Source: Nitzschia sp. pyKryTriq1 (Eukaryota; Bacillariophyta; Bacillariophyceae; Bacillariales; Bacillariaceae). Taken from it: a stretch of 64,000 nt of DNA. The position numbers and the translations under genes are program-made. This document shows, piece after piece, positions 21,503 to 31,330 of this stretch. Each line of letters opens with the position of its first letter. Position 1 is the stretch's first letter. The notes beneath the pieces are model-generated. The model had not been told where the DNA came from, ran no database searches, and saw only the letters and a program-made list of their open reading frames with translations. The DNA is taken from the NCBI GenBank assembly GCA_956465555.1, contig OY101125.1, forward strand, positions 1,585,009-1,649,008, given 5' to 3'.

Positions 21503-22864
21503 TCAGAGATCATCCATGACAAACACGCCATCCTCGACTGCATCGACTTCAGATGCAGCCCCATACGACGAGTAGCATCCCGGATGTTGTTGTAGCATAA
21601 GATTGCCGAGTCCTCCACCCCCTCCACTGATGCTAGTAGCAGTAGCAGTAGTAGAAGAAGGAGGCGGCAGCAGCAGCAAAGGTGCCATGATTGTCGGAGC
21701 GGCAAGCATTCTGGAAGCATTGGGGGAGGATGACGAGGATGTAGTAGTATCCTCGAAGAATGGATTAATAAGTTGCTGTTCTTGTTGTTGTTGATTGATC
21801 TTGTTGTTGGTAGGAGTTGGATGATGACGACGACTACTCGTCATGGTATTAGAGTGTCTTTCCAAACCTTCCTTCATGTAGTAGCTCATGTAGCTAGTAG
21901 AAGGTTGTTCTCCTCCTCCTCCTCCTTGAATAATCATGGGATCATCATCATGTCGGGTACGAATGATATGTCGAAGAATCGTATCATTGTCACTACTACT
22001 TCTAGCGCGGCTGCTGCTGCTGCTGCTGACGGGCAATTCCGTCCAAGACCGACGTTGTTGTTGTTCATGAATCCCATTCACAATACGGGTATACATGCAA
22101 TAGTCTCGATAATCAGCGGTAGCTTGATCTTCCAAGAGTTGCAATTCGGAAGCGGTACGTTTCATGGAATCGCTGTCAATCGGAATCGATTTGGTCACAG
22201 CACCACCACCACCACCACCAACCGCAGCAGCAGCAGTAGTAGATGCTGCTGGTAGTGGGGGAAAGGAATAGGACGAATTCTTGGATGCTATGGGACGCCA
22301 CGTCTTGTGGTTGTTGTGGTTGTTGTTCGAATCGGTTTTGGATGGGTAGCTTTCTTTCAAGCTTTTCGATCTGCTGCTGTTGATGCTCCTACTGGAGCAG
22401 GATGGATACTGTGTCACCAGGTCAGGCGTTCTAGTTCCCTTTTTATTAGTATTGCTGGAAGGAGAAGAAGAGGAGCCGCTACTAGTATGACCGCTGGAAG
22501 TTGAGTCCTTGGAAGAGTCCTTGAAGAATGAGTCCTTGGATGAGTACTTGGACTTGGACTTGCTTTGCTGCTCTGGTGGCTGTTGTTGTTCCGAATGTGG
22601 ATAGCCTTGATGCAGTACCCAAGGAGATGGGTCCTCGAACAGCAGGATGCGATCACCAGTGCTGCTGCCGCGGCGAGAAGAACCACGCACTTGTACACGG
22701 CCATTGGACAGATCATCATGATCATCATCATCATGATGATTGTAGTACGAGTGGTACTCGCGAGACGTAGTACAAGACGATGATGGTTCGTCTCCTCGTC
22801 GTTCACCATTGCGATGGTTCATTCGCAACGGGGCAATCTTGGAGTCTAAAAGGCTTAGATTCAT
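21503..22864 (-). CDS. Three-motif diatom family protein, copy 2
   Basis: The longest open frame starts at 23269, but its first 135 codons translate leader repeats (GACT, GATC and GGTGTT runs). I therefore place the start at the ATG at 22864 (MNLSLLDSKIAPL), giving 453 residues. Motif 1 follows KSIPI and reads RTASELQL then ADYRDYCMYTRIVNGI. Motif 2 is DTILRHIIRTRH. The C-terminus is DGVFVMDDL. Between them lie Ser, Gln, Gly and His tracts. Order and spacing match the copies at 18830-19522 and 24329-25198. This copy points left like copy 1, while copy 3 is divergent from it. No catalytic residues or membrane segments are evident. The function is unknown. Confidence 0.7.
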   Translation of the reverse strand: MNLSLLDSKIAPLRMNHRNGERRGDEPSSSCTTSREYHSYYNHHDDDDHDDLSNGRVQVRGSSRRGSSTGDRILLFEDPSPWVLHQGYPHSEQQQPPEQQSKSKSKYSSKDSFFKDSSKDSTSSGHTSSGSSSSPSSNTNKKGTRTPDLVTQYPSCSSRSINSSRSKSLKESYPSKTDSNNNHNNHKTWRPIASKNSSYSFPPLPAASTTAAAAVGGGGGGAVTKSIPIDSDSMKRTASELQLLEDQATADYRDYCMYTRIVNGIHEQQQRRSWTELPVSSSSSSRARSSSDNDTILRHIIRTRHDDDPMIIQGGGGGEQPSTSYMSYYMKEGLERHSNTMTSSRRHHPTPTNNKINQQQQEQQLINPFFEDTTTSSSSSPNASRMLAAPTIMAPLLLLPPPSSTTATATSISGGGGGLGNLMLQQHPGCYSSYGAASEVDAVEDGVFVMDDL

Positions 22865-24328
22865 GGATTGACTGACTGACTGACTGACTGATGATGATAC
22901 TGATACTGATAATGATGATGATGATGGGAATAAGGATGGATGGATGGTGGGATGAATGAATGGATCGATCGTTTGATTCTTGTGGTGATGTTGGTGTTGG
23001 TGTTGGTGTTGGTGTTGACGATAGCAGGTTGTTCGAATCAATGAATGTAGGAAAGGAAAGAAAGAAAATGGATGGATAGGAAAGACGATCGATCGATCGA
23101 TCGAGCGAACGAACGAACGATATAATAATATGATGGCACAAATAAGAAGTGTTCCTAAAATCGGAATTTCTGCCTTCTTCCCGTCATCATCATGCACGCG
23201 TGGTGATGGTGCAACCTTCAACCTTCCTTGTTGCTTGTGGTTCTCCATGCAATATCGCATCGCGCTCATATTTACCTAAACATCAATCGTTACTAATAAA
23301 TATTTCTTCCACGTGTCCCCGTACATGTTCTACGCGACAGGATCTTGACATGGACTTCGCGTCCATCCGCCACCACCATCACCACTTAAGGAAGTTTACC
23401 CCAACCACCGACCGTTGCTCATAATGTACCGTATGATGTACCGGTGGTACTGTACATACTCCCTCGTACCGGGGTACGAACTGTCGGGACGGAGAACACC
23501 ATGACACGCTACAATTTTGTCCACACACGCACGCACTTTCTTCCGTGTGAAACCTGCGAATTTGTTACGAAAAGCAATAATATTCAAAACTTCGTGATGT
23601 TCCCATTCTCTTTCCCAAACTACTGTACTAAGCCCCATGTATATATATCCCATAAATGATCATTATATAGAAAGAGAATCCAGCGAGTTAGCGAGCATAT
23701 TATTTTTTGTTGAACAACAAGACTAGACTAACGAATCATCATCGAATCTCAAACGGTACCGATATTATTATTTATGACCCCCCTGATGATATCGATCAGC
23801 CGATCCTCGACGACTCGTACGACTTAATCTTGATTTTGGGGGTCGGGTTCCTCTCCTTGCCTTCCGCCGGGCGCCGGCCGGCAATCTTCCTCGAAGTAGT
23901 TCGCTGCGGTTCGCTGGTCGCGAGGAACACAAATTCCGTCGGTTTCTTGGTCTTTCGGAACTTGACCTTTTTTCATTGGAGGAGGCCTGTCGCATTGTTG
24001 TCAAGGACATCAGGAACTTCCCTTGCCTTGGGCGGAATTGATTTTGTGAGCCACAAAATAAAGTAATAATAATAAATCATTGGATGGATGGCGATGAACG
24101 TGTTGAATGAATCTTCCCCGCCCGTCGTCGTCGTCCTCCGATATATTGAAGTACTACTACCGGAATATGGTAATTATTTGAGAGCCGCTTTGTTGACACA
24201 ACACACATATTGTAAAAACAACCATCCAATTTCCGCCTTTCCATCACGTCATCATCAATCACCACAACCATCACCATCAATCATCATAGACAACATTACA
24301 AGTCAACTGCTACACCACCACCATAATA
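22865..24328. other. Divergent promoter region of family copies 2 and 3
   Basis: It contains the GACT repeat (22868-22891), GTTGGT repeats (22990-23016), a GATC run passing into GAAC repeats (23083-23121) and a GTACCGGTGG near-palindrome. A 119-codon ORF at 23707-24066 has ordinary amino-acid composition but no recognised similarity; I do not call it a gene. Confidence 0.45.
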
Positions 24329-25198
24329 ATGAGACCGATTTCAGAAACTCTTACATCATCATCATCATCATCGCATCGCATCCCTCTTACTTCTTCTTCT
24401 TCCGAACGAATGGCAGAGGAGAATACAAACAGCAGAATCCACCCGTCAAACCACAACAACAACCCTCATCCCTCCGACGCTACTTACCCGCCATTATCAT
24501 TGGATGATAATCAGCATAATCATCAGCATAATCATCAGCATCGTCATCAAACCCAGCACCAGCACCAGCATCCTGGCAGCAGCAACACCAGCAAAAACAA
24601 AAACAAAAACAACAACAACAACAACAAGTCCGCACCTATCCATATTCCAGGCTGTGTGAGACGAACTCCATCCGAAATTCAATTACGTGAAGATGAAGCG
24701 ATGGCAGAGTTTCGCGACTATCTCATGTTTGAAAGAATTGTCAATGGCATGACAAAGAACCACCACCAGCAGCAGCAGCAACAACAACAACAGCAGCAAA
24801 TTCAACAAGCGCCGAATCATAACCAGCATCATTCCAATACTCATCATCAGCATCCGCACCAGCACCAGCGCCACCAAGATCCCACCGATTCAATTGTACA
24901 GCATATCATTCAAACCAGGATTGATGCTCTTGGAGGTCCTGCTACTTTGGCAATGCATAGAGAACCGACGGAGAGGAGTGATCTCTACTTTGGTGCCTGG
25001 AACCAGCATATTGAACAACAGCAGCAACAACAACAACAACAACAACAGCAGCAAGTTCCGTCATCATCCTCAGGGGGAGGATCGTCTGCTGGCTACTACT
25101 ACTATCATCCTTCCAATACAAGCATGGTCACGGAAGATGGCCAACCAGTGCCTCAGTCCAGAAACAATTCGGGTGTGTTTCTGATTGACGATCTTTAA
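24329..25198 (+). CDS. Three-motif diatom family protein, copy 3
   Basis: A 289-residue protein; an internal ATG at 24410 (MAEENTNS) is an equally likely start. Motif 1 is RRTPSEIQL then AEFRDYLMFERIVNGM. Motif 2 is DSIVQHIIQTR followed by IDALGGPATLAMHREP. A YYYYHPS stretch precedes the C-terminal SGVFLIDDL. Long Gln/His tracts fill the gaps, unlike the Ser-rich copy 2, showing that the linkers drift while the motifs stay. An acidic, hydrophobic C-terminus (VFLIDDL) is the kind of short linear motif used for partner docking, but no partner is known. Cytosolic or nuclear by absence of other signals. Confidence 0.7.
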   Translation: MRPISETLTSSSSSSHRIPLTSSSSERMAEENTNSRIHPSNHNNNPHPSDATYPPLSLDDNQHNHQHNHQHRHQTQHQHQHPGSSNTSKNKNKNNNNNNKSAPIHIPGCVRRTPSEIQLREDEAMAEFRDYLMFERIVNGMTKNHHQQQQQQQQQQQIQQAPNHNQHHSNTHHQHPHQHQRHQDPTDSIVQHIIQTRIDALGGPATLAMHREPTERSDLYFGAWNQHIEQQQQQQQQQQQQQVPSSSSGGGSSAGYYYYHPSNTSMVTEDGQPVPQSRNNSGVFLIDDL

Positions 25199-26329
25199 AA
25201 ACAACAGCTACAGCTACAGCTACAGCAGCTACTACAGCAGCTAGTACAGCTACAACTACTACAGCTACATCCACTACAGCTACATCCACTACAGCTACAT
25301 CCACTACAACTCCAACTACAACAGCCGCAACAGTAGTAGACAACCATGTACCATATTATAAAACGCTAGCAATTCTACTACGAACAAGACCAAGTAGTTT
25401 CAACAAGAAGGAACGACTGTTACTACTGCTAGTAATAGTAATAGTAGGAAAGTAGCAAAGAATACAAAACCAAACGAAAAGAACGTGAAAAACAATGCAA
25501 ATCGGAAGTTGCTTGCACCCACCGTCTCTCTACTACGAGTAGTAGCACTACTACTACTACTAGAGTAGTCTACTAGTCTACTTGCTACTAGTAGCTACTA
25601 GTAGGTAGTTGTAGTAGTAGAGTAGTACCGATACTCGTCTACTACTACTGCTCTACTACTAGTAGAGTAGCTCTACAGGTATTAGGGGAGGAAACTAAGC
25701 CCAAACAGACCTACTACTAGCTACTACTAGAGTAGTAGTAGCTCTCAGCTCAGAGCACGCACGCATCGGTCGGTGGTACTACTACGGCGCGCTTGTTGTT
25801 CGGTCTGTACCGGTATGTATGTGGTGTCTGTATTTGCAAGAAAGAAGAACCGGGAAAGCGAATTTTGTCTTCTGATACAGCAGTGTTATATTATTTTGTT
25901 GAAGCCCTGGCGGGCGGGCCTCTCTTTCACCACCACGCAGTAGTAGTAGTAGGATGTGGCCATCTGCTGCTGCCTGCTGTCTTCTCTACTCGTGGTACTC
26001 GTCTACTAGAGAGGAGATGACATGATGAGAACTCCTGTCATTGTCCTCGTCGACCAATGATTATTGGGTCTTCTATGATTGTTTGATTATTATTATTATT
26101 ATTTGATGACACCGTTGGTGTCAGTCGGATATTACTACTGCTGTACTACTATGGTGGAGTACTACTAGTAGATCATCAAAGAGGCACTGTACTGTTACTC
26201 GTTGTTGTCATGCATCATGCATCATGGTCGTCGTCGTTCGTCGTCGCGTCGCTTGAATTGTCGTGCGTGTGGCCAGCGGGAACACTCACGGAAGGACGGA
26301 CGACGAGAGGCGGCGAATCAAAAGCGAGA
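25199..26329. other. Repeat-rich intergenic region
   Basis: Begins with a CTACAG-rich minisatellite just after the copy 3 stop (25200-25330), including three 15-bp units containing ACTACAGCTACATCC near 25258-25312. CTA/TAG palindromes follow through 25780, and TACCGGTA is present near 25808. No gene is seen. Confidence 0.5.
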
Positions 26330-26530
26330 GACGTCCAGCCGACGCGCCGCGGATTTTTCGTGTTGACAGATTTCTGACATTATTTTTTGACATGTGGTTC
26401 GCCATTTGATGCGACATCATCTCAGACACGACGTCCAGCCGACGCGCCGTTGATTTTTCGTGTTGACAGAATTCTGACATTTTTTGACATTTGGTTCGCC
26501 ATTTGATGCGACATCATCTCAGACACGACG
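26330..26530. repeat. Tandem duplication of about 100 bp
   Basis: Two head-to-tail copies (about 26330-26429 and 26431-26528) both contain ACGTCCAGCCGACGCGCCG, a TTTTTCGTGTTGACAGA segment, and TTCGCCATTTGATGCGACAT followed by CATCTCAGACACGACG. They differ by a few substitutions and small indels. Confidence 0.85.
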
Positions 26531-26692
26531 ACGACGCTGCTGGAAACATCCATCATATCGATCGATCCATCTATCCTTGATCCATCCATCCAGAGGCGTC
26601 AACGATGACGTACGGAAATCGAAGTCGAACCAAAACATCCAAGACATGCATGCTGACATGGGCACTGCGAGTCTACTCCGAGTAATGTACGA

Positions 26693-27511
26693 GTACAGCC
26701 AGTTCTCGCTGAGAGTTACAGGTGGTATCTGGAGCTACCGTGTAACTCTTACTGAGAATGTAACTCTTACTGCCGACGGACAGACTCCACACGTCATCAC
26801 GAAATACGTTAGCGCGTGCGCCACAAGGTGCAGTAGGTACTGTACGTACTTTATATGGTACCGGTACACTGGACAGTCTACCAGTAGGAACAGTACAGTA
26901 CTGAACCACTACTCTACAGTACAGTGCTGTACTGCACTGTATGGTGGGTTTGTCATTGGAATCATCATCTTCCGTGAAGAATGGCTACTCGGAGGGAGTA
27001 GCAACTGCCGTTGGCATCCTTGCCCATCCGATGCGTGTAGAGCGGAACAGCAAGCGGGCAGCAACCGGATCCCTCCTTGGGATGGGTTTTACTCGTACGA
27101 AGAAGAAGAAAAATAAAAAGAGTGGGGAGGATGATGATGATTCTTCCGTGTCCGGAATCAAGCGATAGTAAAATTGATCCACATTGGATGATCTATCTAA
27201 ATAGCAATTAAATCTAGTGCATTTTCTGCCACAGGCATCTAGGTGCTTGGCAAAGGAGACGGAGGATCGTTTCTCCTTTGAGTTCTTCCTTCGAGCTTTC
27301 AATTTCATTAATGCGCCTCTGATGTTGAGTGATGATGATTCCGATCAAGTGACAAGTTCAGATTGACACCACGCGTTCTTTTTCGTCTGGCCGCCGCTCC
27401 TTTGGAGCTCGAGGTCACATGGAGAGGTCTGGGTGGTGTCGGGGCATATTGTGTAACTCTCCTTAGGAGTGTAACTCTCTCGTTGTAACTCTCAGCGAGA
27501 ACTGGCTGTAC
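26693..27511. mobile_element. MITE-like DNA element with 28-bp inverted repeats
   Basis: The ends at 26693-26720 and 27484-27511 are perfect reverse complements over 28 bp (outer end GTACAGCCAGTTCTCG). The element is flanked on both sides by TGTACGA (26686-26692 and 27512-27518), a 7-bp direct repeat that fits a target-site duplication. If the outermost G/C pair belongs to the flank, the duplication could be read as 8 bp. Inside each end are extra copies of TGTAACTCT, as in subterminal repeats of class II elements. The 819-bp interior has only short ORFs and no transposase, so it would be non-autonomous. The superfamily cannot be set from the ends. Confidence 0.85.
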
Positions 27512-27915
27512 TGTACGAGTGCGGTCGGTACTATCCGTCCAACCAAGGATAACGGTCCAACGAACAACAATAATGCCGTGCGTGTTCGACAACTACTGCA
27601 ATTGGATGGATGAGGGCATATCACGCACTGACGACACGCGCGCTCTGCTCTTATCCATCGATCCATCGATCATCCATCTACAGTGGTATGAGTACTACAT
27701 ATTAGTAGCAGCGATCCATTACAATTCCATCTTGCTTGGTTGCTGCGGTCGGCATTTGTTGGAATAAAGAACAACACATATCGCGGCTTTCGACCATTGC
27801 ATACCCATCCAGCACGCAGTAGTCATATTATAGTCAGCCTGTCATCATTCATTCATTTATTTTATTCACGAGAATAGAAGAAGAACGGCGAGAGCAGTAC
27901 CAGTACCGTGTATCT
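27512..27915. other. Promoter side of the oxygenase gene
   Basis: Right flank of the MITE-like element and leader of the next gene. Contains ATCC/ATCG runs and a CATT repeat near 27845. No gene is seen. Confidence 0.45.
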
Positions 27916-28241
27916 ATGAATCAGCTCACACCAGCACACCAGCACACCACACCACACCACACCATGCCGCCGCCGACGACGACGACGACTTCGACGACGA
28001 CGGCCACTACCGAGGAGAGCATTTCGGCTAACACGAGTAATACCATGGTTATCCAAAGAACCCATGATGATGATGATGATAATTCATCCTTGATCGATTA
28101 CAATGACAACGACAAAAATTGCAGTAGCAACAACAACGGTGGTGATGGCGATGATGATGGTGATGGTGGTGATATTGATGATGATGATGATGATAGTGTG
28201 ACGAGTCAAGATGAGGCATTGATGGAAATGTTGGGACTAAT

Positions 28242-28272
<31 letters not shown>

Positions 28273-30861
28273 TCTCCATCATCATTATCATCCAGCATGA
28301 TGGGGATGATCCGAGACGCCGTAGTACTAGTCGAGGAACAACTCGATGACAATGAGAACAAGAACGAGAACGAGAACCTATCAACCAGGCAAAGGATTGA
28401 CGATGATGACGACGACGACGACGGCAAGGTAGCAGGGTCGCGTCCACATCCTTCTGCTCCTCCTTTGGCATCAGCACCAGCACCTTCAGCACTTTCAGCA
28501 CCTTCACAATCATCACCACCATCATCATTGCGTAGTTTCCACAAAATTCCACTCCCGCCAACCAAGAATGTATCGCGACATTTTCATTCTCCCGAAGATT
28601 GTTTTGCCATTATCATTCCCAATGTCTTGTCAGTCGAAGAGTGTCAACAATTGATTGCCTTGGGTAGTGGTACGGGTAGTGGTACGAGTAGTGGTAGTGG
28701 TGGCAGTGATGGTAGTAGCAGTGGCACTGCTGGTAGTGGTGATGGTAGCAGTGGTGACAACGGACGATCATCGTCGTCATCGCCATCGTCGTCATCATCA
28801 TCATCAACGTCATTATCGTCGTCGTCGTCGTCGTCATTTCAATATATTCGACATGCCATGCATACGGCAACAGATGGAACGCAATACCGAGTCGAGCTTC
28901 AAAATCCCAATCCTCACAAATTATCCGTCTTTCAACAGGATGGTTGGGTGAATTTATTGTGGCAGCGTATCCAACCTATTCTTCTATCAGGATCAGGATC
29001 ATCAACATCAACAGCAACATCAAACTCATCATCAAACTCATCATCAAACTCATCATCGAACTCAACATCATCATCAAACTCAACATCATTATCAAACTCA
29101 ACAACATCATCCACAACACCATCAACAAACTCAACAACAACATCATCAGCATCAAACTCAACAACATTATCTTCGGATCGAACAACCAGAACAACACCAG
29201 CAGCAAATGCCGCCAACCAACAAGGCGAACAAGACGAGGAAGCACAAGAAGCGGATACTAGTCACTACAAGTCAGAAGAGGAATGCTCCAGTGAGACGAC
29301 GACGACTCTTCGAGCTACTACTACTACTAGTAGTGGCAGCAGCAATAATTATACGACCTTGCTCAAGGGTGATTCTGGTCGAGAGGATGTCTACTTGAAT
29401 AGCAACGATGACGATTCTGTTCCACAACGCTCCAAACACAATCCATCCGCCAAAGTACGATTCTCGCCTAAAGTCCATGTTCAGTCTATCCTTCATCATA
29501 GTGGCTACTCAGTTACGGAAAAGCAACGGCTTTGGATGACCCCGGCCGAGCTTTCCGAAATGACGCATCGTAATGTATTGGAATTCTGGACTGTGGAGCG
29601 ACGGGATTGGCGTCAAGCGATTGAAGAATCGGACTTTGTACGACTAGTACAAGATGGAAGTCTCGTCCATCCGGCACACGTTCCATCTTTACTACCACAA
29701 CCACAACCACCAAACGACGAAGCATCCATATCATCATCATCATTATCATCATTATTTTTATTATCTTCCTTTTTAAAGCGAGAAAATGTACCACCACCTA
29801 CCGGATTGAATACTCGTCTGCGAGTATTAAAATACGATGCTACCGATCAAGATGAATTCCGTCCCCATTTTGATGCCACGACTCGTATGATCGGTGGCGG
29901 TGGAAATGGTAGTGTTGGAAATGGTGTTGGTGCAAATAATGGTAGTGTTGGAAATGGTGTTGGTGGAAATGGTCGAAGTCAAATCAGTCTCTTGACAGTC
30001 TTGGTGTATTTGAATAGTGGTGGAGGAGTGGATTTTGATGGTGGAGAAACGTACTTTTTGGATGCGTCCACCAATACTACCAACGCTGCTACTGGTACTA
30101 CTGCTACGGCTACTGCTACTACTGCTGCCAGTAGTAATAGTAGTACCAAGGTCGTGCCACAAGCCGGAAGTGTCGTGATATTTGAACATGACTTGTTCCA
30201 TTCGGGTCATTTGTTGGAGTGGGGAACGAAATATGTCCTTCGAACAGATGTCTTGTTTGAACTGTCGGAAGAGGAATGGGAACAACGTCCTCTCAAGGCT
30301 ACGACTACTACCATTGAAGAAGGAACTGCTCCTCCTCCTACTGCTACAAGTAGTCCTATCATTCCAGTAGCAGCAGCAGCAGCAGCGACAACAACTACCA
30401 TTCAAGATCTCGTATCGACGATGAACAGGATGAGCTGCTGCTGGACGGAACATGAGCAATCCGTTGTCACAGCTGGACTGGATATGTTGGGCATGTTGGA
30501 AGATTCCATTGAATCCTTCTGTACGCCAGGACGGTTTGCTCTTCAGCTCATGCTCCAAGATGTCCTTCGCCCGGCTACTACTACTTCTACTGCTTCTGGT
30601 TCTTCTACTGCTTCTGGTTCTTCTACTGCTTCTGCGACTACAAATAGCAACAACAACAACAAAGCTACAAGCAACAGTTCCGATGACGACGACGACGACG
30701 TCCATGACGAGATACTTGCCAGCAACAGTAGCAGTAGCAGCGGCGGCGGCAGCAGGGGTCCTCGGGACTATCAGATTTTGGCACGAGAACTGATTGATCA
30801 AGCATTCAAAAGCCTGCTACTACAACGACAGAGGCATCAACAACAACAACACCAACAATAA
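27916..30861 (+). CDS. 2OG-Fe(II) dioxygenase, prolyl-4-hydroxylase-like
   Basis: A 981-residue single-exon protein. The N-terminal 220 residues are Asp, Ser and Pro-rich filler. The fold begins at FAIIIPNVLSVEECQQLI, typical of P4H-type proteins. It resumes after long Ser/Asn/Thr inserts with NTRLRVLKYDATDQDEFRPH. The iron ligands are visible: HFD (His651, Asp653) and a distal His762 in LFHSGHLLEW, followed by KYVLRTDVLF, whose Arg would bind 2-oxoglutarate. The enzyme would hydroxylate a protein side chain, probably proline. No signal peptide is seen, so cytosol or nucleus is likelier than ER. An extra segment at about 29452-29560 (KVRFSPKVHV and then YSVTEKQRLWMTPAEL) sits inside the catalytic fold and is not part of the P4H family. 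The C-terminus is a Gln/His tail. Confidence 0.85.
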
Positions 30862-31330
30862 TCATCATGATCGTAGAAGAATCAATCAATCTCTACCGCG
30901 GTAGTAAAGAAGAGAGTGCCAAACACAATAGCCGCCGGAGCCTGCTCTCCTCATTCTTCTTCATTCGCTCGCCAAACGAGTAGTAGTAGTCTATTGGTAG
31001 TAGTACGATACCAGCAGGTACTTACTACCGGTACAGCATTTACACGAAGAAGCACACAGTAGTAAGCAATTAGATTCCACTTGTGACGTCACGTCAGAAG
31101 TTTTTTAGTCGAAGAGATCAATCCTCATCATGACGAATGAATGATGAATAGCAATGAATGGATGAAAATGGAAGATCGACGATGATGATGATGATGATGA
31201 TGCCGATGATGATGCGATGCGATGCGATGCGATGATGTCTCGACTCTACCAGAACCCTACTCGACCACGCACTTCTTCTGCTCGTATTCCTCTACAACAG
31301 TATATCTATTATTATTTTATAATACTGAGT
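30862..31330. other. Intergenic region upstream of PRPF6
   Basis: CTA/TAG runs, TACCGGTA near 31025, and GATG and GATGC repeats (31180-31235). An open frame extends upstream of the PRPF6 start to 31217, but its extra codons mostly translate this leader. Confidence 0.45.

Noticed and set aside
22865-23269. N-terminal extension of family copy 2 with a TM-like segment
   Set aside because: It translates GACT, GATC and GGTGTT leader repeats and is absent in the other two copies.
23707-24066. 119-codon plus ORF
   Set aside because: Ordinary composition but no similarity, and the opposite strand is also open, so coding is not supported.
26484-27116. 210-codon plus-strand ORF
   Set aside because: It spans the left inverted repeat of the MITE-like element and its target duplication, has no recognised domain, and its sequence is explained by the element.
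31217-31330. Upstream extension of PRPF6
   Set aside because: The residues come from GATGC leader repeats, and the conserved family N-terminus follows the ATG at 31331.
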